From assembly GCA_963700955.1 (NCBI GenBank), contig CAVOZH010000011.1, positions 372,001 through 436,000 on the forward strand: DNA of 64,000 nucleotides. Direction: 5' to 3'. The notes below the pieces were generated by a model. That model ran no database searches. It worked only from the letters and a program-made list of their open reading frames with translations, and was not told the DNA's origin. This DNA comes from Nocardioides_C sp963700955 (GTDB lineage: Bacteria > Actinomycetota > Actinomycetes > Propionibacteriales > Nocardioidaceae). Below are positions 58,193-64,000 of the stretch, in pieces (position 1 is the first letter of the stretch; each line of letters opens with the position of its first letter). A program made the position numbers and the translations under genes.

Positions 58193-60310
58193 ATGCCCAA
58201 CTCGGTCACGCATGCCCTACGCGTCCTGGCGGCCGCGGTCGCCCTGGCGGTCGCCGTCACCGGCCTGCAGTCCGCCGTCGCGATGCCCATCGACAACGTC
58301 CCGACGTATGTCCCGCAGAGCAGGTGCAGCCCGACACCCAAGCCCGGCACCGTGATGCTGGCGAACTACCTGATGAAGAGGTACCCGGGCTCCGGGTCGT
58401 CGGGGATCTCCCGGTCCTGCGGGGCGTCAGGTGTGTCGGAGCACAAGGAGGGACGGGCCTTCGACTGGCGGCTCAGCGCCCTCTCGGCCCGTGACCGCGG
58501 CTACGCCAACAACTTCCTGTCCCGCCTCCTGGCCACCGACAGCGACGGCAACACCAATGCTCTCGCCCGGCGCATGGGCATCATGTACATCATCTGGAAC
58601 GACCACATCTGGTCCGCCTCGCACGGCTACGTCAGGCGCAGCTACCTGCACCCGGCGTGCAAGAAGATCCGCAGCTGCTCGGTCACGTTGCGCCACCGCG
58701 ACCACATGCACATCTCGCTGACCTGGCCCGGAGCCCGCGCGTACACCAGCTGGTACGTCGCCCGCGGTGCGAAGCCGGCCCCCACACCGGCACCGAAGCC
58801 CAAGCCCGCCCCGAAGCCCGCGCCTGCCCCGAAGCCCGCGCCCGCCCCGAAGCCCACGCCGGCCAAGCCGACCCCGGCCAAGCCCACGCCGGCCAAGCCG
58901 ACCCCGGCCAAGCCCACGCCCATCCCGACGAAGCCCACCCCGCCCCGGCGCGCGCCGAGGTACCCCTCCGGCGTGATCGACCTCCGGAGGACGCCCTACA
59001 CCCGCATCACGGTGCCCGCGAACGGGACCGCCGTCGAGACCAAGTTCAAGCTGGCCAAAGGCGTGACCTACTCCTTGACCGCAGCCGGCCTCTACAACTT
59101 CGGCGCCCCGGACCAGGTCGGCGACGCCGTGTGCACGTGGTCGTCGAAGTACGACAACTGGCTGCCGACGCCGGACCGGCGCACCCGGCGTTCGTTCGGC
59201 CGTCTGGGGCTCGTCGTCAACCACAAGCGGCTCTTCGGTGACACCTGCCGCGGCTCGCACGCCTACCGGACCACGATCACCCCGACCCGGGACCGGACCC
59301 TCACGTTCTCCGTGGCCGGCCGCCCGTCCTCCGCGAGAGGCCGGCTCACGGTCGTCGTGGGTCGCAAGCGGGCGCGGGTCGCATCCGGCCTTCCGACGTA
59401 CCCGGACCTGACGCCGGCACCGACCTACTCCGCCAACCCGGTGATGGGCAACGGCCTGATCGCCGAGACGGTCACGGTGCCGGGCTCGGCCACCGGGGCG
59501 GCTTACACCGTCGGCAGCCTCGAGCCCGGCGCGACCTACCGCCTCACCGTCTCGGGCCAGGTGCGCCTGGGCGGCGGCGTGGCCTCGGACGGCCAGTGCG
59601 TCTCCGTGCGCGGCACCTGGTACGAGGCGGCGTCGATCGACCCGCGGGTGCCCGACCAGGACCACGGCAACCTGTACGTCAACGGTGTTCCGTTCCACGA
59701 CCAGGCGGAGACGCCCGACTGCGGCACCGGCAGCCACGTCGCCGACGTCGTCGCCGACTCCCGCGGCCGGATGCGCCTCGACCTGTGGGACCCGCTCAGC
59801 AGGTCCGACAACACCGGCGAGCTGGCCGTCAAGGTGCAGCGGCTGACCTCGATCGTGACCATCCCGGTCCCTGCCGACGGTGAGCGCCCGCACCCGCGCT
59901 GGACGCAGTGGCGGCAGACGTGGGACGACGTCAAGGTGAACTCCCACCTCCCAGGGGGTGCCGTCTCCACGATGCGCCTCCGCAAGGGAGAGCGGGTCCA
60001 GGTGACCGTCAGCGGCCGGTTCACCTCCGGTGGCCGCTCCGCTGACGCCTCGTGCGTCCGGACTGCCGGCGGATGGCTGCCCACGGACCCCGACGTCCTC
60101 CTCGGTCAGGACCCGCTCAACGTGTGGGTCGACGGGCTCGCGGTGCGCTGGCGGGCAATGGGACCCACCAGGCCCTGCGGCAGCGATGCCAAGTACCGGA
60201 CCACGTTCACCGCGACCAAGAACGGCCCGATCCGGCTCAGCGTCTTCGACCTCGACCACGGCGACAACTCAGGCGTGCTCGCGGTGGTGCTTCGACGCCT
60301 GAGCTCGTGA
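58193..60310 (+). CDS. Secreted M15-like peptidase-fold protein with three beta-domain repeats
   Basis: 705 aa. Signal peptide about 1-30. An M15/VanY-type (VldE-like) domain follows (about 35-185) with zinc ligands SEHKEGRAFDW and HRDHMHISL. A Pro/Lys linker of about 50 residues is built on PTPAKPTPAK repeats (58840-58930). Then three divergent ~130-residue beta-sandwich repeats, each with two cysteines and an AVVVGxxxxxL-type end (about 255-395, 400-545, 550-705). The repeats look like wall- or carbohydrate-binding modules. Probably a cell-wall or extracellular hydrolase. ATG at 58193; no strong ribosome binding site. Confidence 0.8.
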   Translation: MPNSVTHALRVLAAAVALAVAVTGLQSAVAMPIDNVPTYVPQSRCSPTPKPGTVMLANYLMKRYPGSGSSGISRSCGASGVSEHKEGRAFDWRLSALSARDRGYANNFLSRLLATDSDGNTNALARRMGIMYIIWNDHIWSASHGYVRRSYLHPACKKIRSCSVTLRHRDHMHISLTWPGARAYTSWYVARGAKPAPTPAPKPKPAPKPAPAPKPAPAPKPTPAKPTPAKPTPAKPTPAKPTPIPTKPTPPRRAPRYPSGVIDLRRTPYTRITVPANGTAVETKFKLAKGVTYSLTAAGLYNFGAPDQVGDAVCTWSSKYDNWLPTPDRRTRRSFGRLGLVVNHKRLFGDTCRGSHAYRTTITPTRDRTLTFSVAGRPSSARGRLTVVVGRKRARVASGLPTYPDLTPAPTYSANPVMGNGLIAETVTVPGSATGAAYTVGSLEPGATYRLTVSGQVRLGGGVASDGQCVSVRGTWYEAASIDPRVPDQDHGNLYVNGVPFHDQAETPDCGTGSHVADVVADSRGRMRLDLWDPLSRSDNTGELAVKVQRLTSIVTIPVPADGERPHPRWTQWRQTWDDVKVNSHLPGGAVSTMRLRKGERVQVTVSGRFTSGGRSADASCVRTAGGWLPTDPDVLLGQDPLNVWVDGLAVRWRAMGPTRPCGSDAKYRTTFTATKNGPIRLSVFDLDHGDNSGVLAVVLRRLSS

Positions 60311-60316
60311 CCCGGC

Positions 60317-61024
60317 TCAGGCGAGAGCGGCCATCAGCGGCGGCAGGATGAAGAGCATGCCGAGCGACCAGGTGACGTGGGTCAGCATCGGTGCGAGCAC
60401 TCCGCCGCTGACCCGTCGCTCGAGGCCGACGAGCAGACCGAGGACGGTGGCGGCGAAGACCAGCATCACGTTGCGGGTCACCACAGTGGTGAGCGCGTAG
60501 ACCACCGTGGAGACCAGCACCGGCTGGCGCATCCCGATCGCGGAGTAGAGCGCGCCCCGGAAGAACAGCTCCTCCGCGAGCCCGTTGACCAGGGTGATCA
60601 CCGCGATCACCGGCAGCGAGCCGTAGCGGGCATGGTCGAGCACGTCGTCCACGCTCGAGCGCAGCGGCGGGATCTGCGCGACGACCAGCGCCCCGACGGT
60701 GAACACCGCCACCGCGACCAGCCCGATCAGGATCGGCTGGAGCACCGGTCGCTCCAGGTTCGACCCGACCCGCACCCGGCCGGCGTGAAGCGGTCCGGAG
60801 AGCACCGACCCGACCACCCACGTAGCGGCGAGCGCGAAGGTCAGCGCGTAGAAGGCGGGGTCGCCCGGTGTGGTCGCCAGGGAGAAGCCCAGGAGGGTCG
60901 CGCCGACGACGAGGGTGACCGCAACGACGAGGCGCCGGCGCCTGAACGCGTCGTCCGGCTGACGATGGTCGCGCTCGACGGGCGAGACCAGGGTCGAGTC
61001 GACGAAGCGGCTGAGCCAGGTCAC
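60317..61024 (-). CDS. CPBP family intramembrane glutamic endopeptidase
   Basis: 235-aa protein with about six to eight membrane spans. CPBP/Rce1 motif EELFFRG near residue 153 (Glu-Glu and Arg) and the two downstream His in LTHVTW, as in ABI/CPBP proteases. May cleave prenylated or bacteriocin-type substrates. The GTG at 61024 overlaps the previous stop by 4 nt (GTGA), so it is coupled to the NAD(P)-binding protein. Confidence 0.85.
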   Translation of the reverse strand: MTWLSRFVDSTLVSPVERDHRQPDDAFRRRRLVVAVTLVVGATLLGFSLATTPGDPAFYALTFALAATWVVGSVLSGPLHAGRVRVGSNLERPVLQPILIGLVAVAVFTVGALVVAQIPPLRSSVDDVLDHARYGSLPVIAVITLVNGLAEELFFRGALYSAIGMRQPVLVSTVVYALTTVVTRNVMLVFAATVLGLLVGLERRVSGGVLAPMLTHVTWSLGMLFILPPLMAALA

Positions 61025-61926
61025 AACGCTCCCTTCTCGCGCAGCCGGTCCGCGAGAGCGACCTTCACCATCTCGTCGTACCCCATGGTCTCGAAGGGCA
61101 CCACCTGCCGGATCGAGTCGTCCTTGACCACGACCTCGTTGTTCATCGACTCGATCAGGTTGCGGCCGGTCTTCGCGTCGACGTCGGTGACCAGCGCCAG
61201 CCACCGGGAGGACAGCTGCGGGGTGAGCACGGGTACGACGACGATCGGCACGTCTCGCCCGTTCTGGATCTTCGAGGCCCGGCGCAGCATGTCGCGGTAG
61301 GTGAGCACCTCCGGACCGCCGACCTCGAACACCCTCCCCTTCGCCTCGTCGTTGTCGAGCACTCCGACGAGGTAGCGGATCACGTCCTGCACTGCGATCG
61401 GCTGCGTCTTGGTGCCGACCCACTGGGGAGCGACCATCGCCGGGAGGTTCTTCACGAGCTGCCGGGTGATCTCCCACGAGATGCCGCCGTGGCCGACCAC
61501 GATCGCGGCGCGCAGCACCGTCACCGGGACGCCACCCTCGCCGAGGAGCCCCTCGACCTGGCGCCGCGAGCGCAGGTGTGGGGAGAGGTCGGGGCCCTCG
61601 ACGCCGAGCCCACCGAGGTAGATGATCTGGCGGACCCCGGCGTCGGCGGCGGTCCGGCCGAACGCACTCGCCGCCTCGGCGTCCTTCCGGACGAAGTCCT
61701 TGTCGTCGAGCGAGTGCACGAGGTAGTAGGCCACGTCGACGCCGCGAAGCGCCTTGCCGAGAGTCTTGGGCTCGAAGACGTCTCCCTTGACCGGCTCGCC
61801 CTGGCCTTCGTAGTCGTCGGGCCTGCGGGTCATCGCCCGGACGTCGTGCCCCTCCTCCACGAGCGCACGCACGAGATGGGAGCCGACGAAGCCTGTGGCC
61901 CCGGTGACGAGCACGGTCAGTGACAT
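61021..61926 (-). CDS. NAD(P)H-binding SDR/NmrA-like protein
   Basis: 301-aa extended/atypical SDR. TGATGFVGSHLVRAL gives the TGxxGxxG cofactor motif; YLVHSLDDKDFVRKDAEAASAFGR and IYLGGLGVEG follow, with no full YxxxK, so it belongs to the atypical group (NmrA/epimerase-like). The C-terminal half (DVDAKTGRNLIESMNNEVVV) is often seen in lipid/isoprenoid operons. Coupled to the CPBP gene. Confidence 0.85.
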   Translation of the reverse strand: MSLTVLVTGATGFVGSHLVRALVEEGHDVRAMTRRPDDYEGQGEPVKGDVFEPKTLGKALRGVDVAYYLVHSLDDKDFVRKDAEAASAFGRTAADAGVRQIIYLGGLGVEGPDLSPHLRSRRQVEGLLGEGGVPVTVLRAAIVVGHGGISWEITRQLVKNLPAMVAPQWVGTKTQPIAVQDVIRYLVGVLDNDEAKGRVFEVGGPEVLTYRDMLRRASKIQNGRDVPIVVVPVLTPQLSSRWLALVTDVDAKTGRNLIESMNNEVVVKDDSIRQVVPFETMGYDEMVKVALADRLREKGAL

Positions 61927-62008
61927 GGGTACCTCGCTCGGTGAGTCGTCGTCCGGGCAGCCTCCACGCCGACCGCCTCGAGGACCAGAGTGCCCGACCC
62001 GGGCAACC

Positions 62009-63382
62009 TCAAGCCCTGCCCCGGTTCGCGGCGATCGTCCGCGCGAACCAGTGGTAGGAGTCCTTCGGCGTGCGGCGCTGGGTCTGGTAGTCGACGTGGA
62101 CGAGGCCGAAGCGCTTGGTGTACCCCTCGGCCCACTCGAAGTTGTCGACGAGGCTCCAGGTGAAGTAGCCGCGCACGTCGACGCCGGCCTCGATCGCCTG
62201 GCCTACGGCGCGGAGGTGGCCGTCGAGGTACTCGACCCGGCGCGGGTCGGCGACCCGGCCGGCCGCGTCCGGCTCGTCGTCGTAGGCGCAGCCGCTCTCG
62301 GTCACGTAGACCGGCGGCAGCAGCCCGCCGTACTCCTGGTCCATCATCACCAGCAGGTCGCGGAGGCCGTCGGGTACGACGGGCCAGCCGAAGTCCGTGA
62401 CGGGGTACCCCTCGACCGGGAGCATGACGAACGGCAGGCCCTCTCCCCTGATCGGGCTGTCGTCGGGAGCCGGTGTCGAGGGCCCGGCGATGCGCGTGGG
62501 CACGTAGTAGTTCACGCCGTAGAAGTCGATCGGGCTGCTGATGACCCGCAGGTCCTCGTCGACCGGGCCGGGCATCAGCGCGGCGTACCCGTCCGGGTAG
62601 GCACCTCGCAGGACCGGGTCGGAGTAGAGCCGGTTCCACAGTGCCGCGAAGCCTGCTGCCGCCTGCTTGTCCTCGTCGCTCTCGGTGGCAGCCCACACGG
62701 GACTGTGGCTGGTGGCGGTCCCGATGCTCGTGGCGTTCACGCCCCGGAGGGCCTGGACCGCCCGGCCGTGGCCGAGCAGGAGGTGGTGCGCGGCCGGCAG
62801 GGCGTCGAGCATCAGCCGCTTGCCCGGTGCGTGCACGCCCATGGCGTAGCCGAGCATCGTCACCACGTTGGGCTCGTTCACGGGGATCCAGTGGCCGACC
62901 CGGTCGGCGAGGTGCTCCCCGACGAGAGCGGCGTACTCCCCGAAGCGTTCGGCGGTGGAGCGGTTGAGCCAGCCGCCGTCGTCCTCGAGGCGCTGCGGGA
63001 GGTCCCAGTGGAACAGCGTCGCCATAGGAGTGATCCCCGCTGCGAGAAGCTCGTCGACGAGGCGGTCGTAGAACCCGAGGCCCGCGGCGTTGGCCCTGCC
63101 CGAGCCGTCGGGCTGGATCCGCGGCCAGGCGACCGAGAACCGGTAGCCGTCGAGCCCCAGCCCCTTCATCAGCGCGACGTCCTCGGCGTACCGGTGGTAG
63201 TGGTCGCAGGCCACCGCGCCGCTGCTGCCGTCGACGATCCGGCCGGGCTCGTCGCAGAACGTGTCCCACACGCTCCTGCCGCGCCCGTCCTCGTCAACCG
63301 CGCCCTCGATCTGGTACGCCGCCGTGCTGGCGCCGAAGACGAACCCCTCGGGCAGGTGCGGGAGCTGCCTCGTGTCCTCCAT
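62009..63382 (-). CDS. GH1 family beta-glucosidase
   Basis: 457-aa cytoplasmic GH1 glycosidase with the usual (beta/alpha)8 length. Acid/base WIPVNEPNVV (NEP near residue 169), nucleophile VTESGCAYDD (TESG in place of TENG, near 360). N-terminus GFVFGASTAAYQIEGAVDEDGRG and FHWDLPQRLEDDGGW are textbook. Hydrolyses beta-glucosides; may act on cello- or aryl-glucosides. Stands alone, 82 nt from the SDR gene. Confidence 0.92.
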   Translation of the reverse strand: MEDTRQLPHLPEGFVFGASTAAYQIEGAVDEDGRGRSVWDTFCDEPGRIVDGSSGAVACDHYHRYAEDVALMKGLGLDGYRFSVAWPRIQPDGSGRANAAGLGFYDRLVDELLAAGITPMATLFHWDLPQRLEDDGGWLNRSTAERFGEYAALVGEHLADRVGHWIPVNEPNVVTMLGYAMGVHAPGKRLMLDALPAAHHLLLGHGRAVQALRGVNATSIGTATSHSPVWAATESDEDKQAAAGFAALWNRLYSDPVLRGAYPDGYAALMPGPVDEDLRVISSPIDFYGVNYYVPTRIAGPSTPAPDDSPIRGEGLPFVMLPVEGYPVTDFGWPVVPDGLRDLLVMMDQEYGGLLPPVYVTESGCAYDDEPDAAGRVADPRRVEYLDGHLRAVGQAIEAGVDVRGYFTWSLVDNFEWAEGYTKRFGLVHVDYQTQRRTPKDSYHWFARTIAANRGRA

Positions 63383-63400
63383 GGCCTCAGACTCGCACGC

Positions 63401-64000
63401 TCACCCGCCAGGCGTCGCGGCGTCGGGCGGGCGACCGTCGTGGCGGTAGACGTTGTGGCCGGCCACGACCGCGGCCACGTGGTAGTCGCGGCCGATGATG
63501 GCGGCCACCCGGCGCTTGGAGTCGAGCCCCCATGAGTCGAGGGGGCTCCACTCGACGATCCACGTCGGCGCGTCGGGACCCCGCAACGTCGCGACGAGCA
63601 GGTCGAGGTGCGGGTCGCGCACCCGCATCGGCAGGGTCCACAGGTACGGGTAGGGGCTGGTCAGCCCGGCGTCGAAGAGCACGTTCGCGTGCCCGTAGGT
63701 GACGAGCGCTGTGTCACCGGGCGCCGACCGAGCCTGGAGCCACCGGGCAGTCCTGAGCGTCTCCTCCTGCGAGTGGTCGAAGACCTCGCGGGCGGCGACG
63801 CCCACCACCATCGCCACCAAGGAGGAGAGCACCACCACGCCGACCAGAGGTCTCGTCCACTGGCTCGACCGGTGCCGGGCGAGAAGGGCGATGCCGATCA
63901 CCGCGGCGGGCACGAGCTGGATCAGGTAGTGGCGCCAGTAGTTGCCGCCGGCGGCCACGCCGACGACTCCTACGGCGAGCATCGCCAGGTACGCCCAGGA
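63401..64000 (-). CDS. C-terminal part of a multi-pass membrane protein (glycosyltransferase-like; 5' end outside window)
   Basis: The visible ~195 residues include spans LIQLVPAAVIGIALLA and LVGVVVLSSLVAMVVGVAA, then an extracytoplasmic domain (WLQARSAPGDTALVTYGHANVLFDAG; SPYPYLWTLPMRVRDPHLDLL) that ends AGHNVYRHDG. This pattern fits the C-terminus of GT39/ArnT-like membrane glycosyltransferases. The frame is open to the window edge. Confidence 0.6.
   Translation of the reverse strand, partial: SWAYLAMLAVGVVGVAAGGNYWRHYLIQLVPAAVIGIALLARHRSSQWTRPLVGVVVLSSLVAMVVGVAAREVFDHSQEETLRTARWLQARSAPGDTALVTYGHANVLFDAGLTSPYPYLWTLPMRVRDPHLDLLVATLRGPDAPTWIVEWSPLDSWGLDSKRRVAAIIGRDYHVAAVVAGHNVYRHDGRPPDAATPGG

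Overview
The window is about 70% GC, has dense codon-biased genes on both strands, many GTG starts and many 4-base ATGA/GTGA stop-start overlaps. Its gene families (HelR-type ATPase, TIGR03084 protein, AtuA, DUF2786, DUF4396, many acyl-CoA enzymes) point to a free-living actinobacterium close to Nocardioides/Nocardioidaceae. This assignment is inferred from gene content; no rRNA, tRNA, insertion sequence, integrase, CRISPR array or origin was seen.

Layout. 1-2.3 kb: a HelD/HelR-like RNA polymerase-recycling ATPase, cut by the window start, and a small secreted protein. 2.4-12.7 kb: a minus-strand catabolic block under one TetR regulator (TetR, TIGR03084 protein, fused AtuA, acyl-CoA dehydrogenase, biotin-dependent carboxylase beta and alpha subunits, second acyl-CoA dehydrogenase, enoyl-CoA hydratase). 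It resembles the leucine/isovalerate (liu) and acyclic terpene (atu) pathways. A nearly identical 26-nt motif lies before tetR and before the carboxylase. 12.8-17.0 kb: a GNAT gene, then a type VII secretion-type toxin island: a WXG100 protein and a 549-aa WXG/ADP-ribosyltransferase toxin, an unknown 174-aa protein and a second small ART-like protein on the minus strand, and two further WXG100-like genes diverging from them.

17.1-22.8 kb: a flavin monooxygenase diverging from an acetoacetate-decarboxylase-like gene, then a fatty acid desaturase with its ferredoxin-type reductase and a divergent DesT-like TetR regulator with visible operators. 22.8-34.9 kb: secreted M28 peptidase, NlpC/P60 hydrolase, VOC, rhodanese, an APH-like/histidine phosphatase/SDR operon, a lipoprotein, a frameshifted FAD oxidoreductase, SRPBCC, two GNATs, NUDIX, a remnant of an isoprenylcysteine methyltransferase gene and a DUF2786 protein. 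35-37.3 kb: an ABC exporter. 37.3-46.3 kb: a signalling island with a SpoIIE-type phosphatase carrying an RsbW-like ATPase domain, diverging from a 1937-aa hybrid histidine kinase with about ten tandem HAMP units, which is translationally coupled to a response regulator.

46.4-56 kb: beta-oxidation genes (fadB/fadJ-type and thiolase, with a divergent MerR regulator), a CaiB/BaiF racemase/CoA-transferase, two membrane proteins (one behind a CsoR-like copper operator), and a PadR regulator coupled to a 2,4-dienoyl-CoA reductase-type flavoprotein. 56-64 kb: CDF metal exporter, degenerate 2'-5' RNA ligase-like protein, a secreted M15-like protein with three beta-domain repeats, CPBP protease, SDR-type NAD(P)-binding protein, GH1 beta-glucosidase and the end of a membrane protein running off the window.

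Main themes: acyl-CoA and lipid catabolism under TetR/MerR/PadR regulators, one large multi-input signalling system, and one compact secreted-toxin cassette. The most interesting items are the ART toxin cassette, the poly-HAMP kinase locus, and a 64-nt palindromic element present twice beside acyl-CoA genes.
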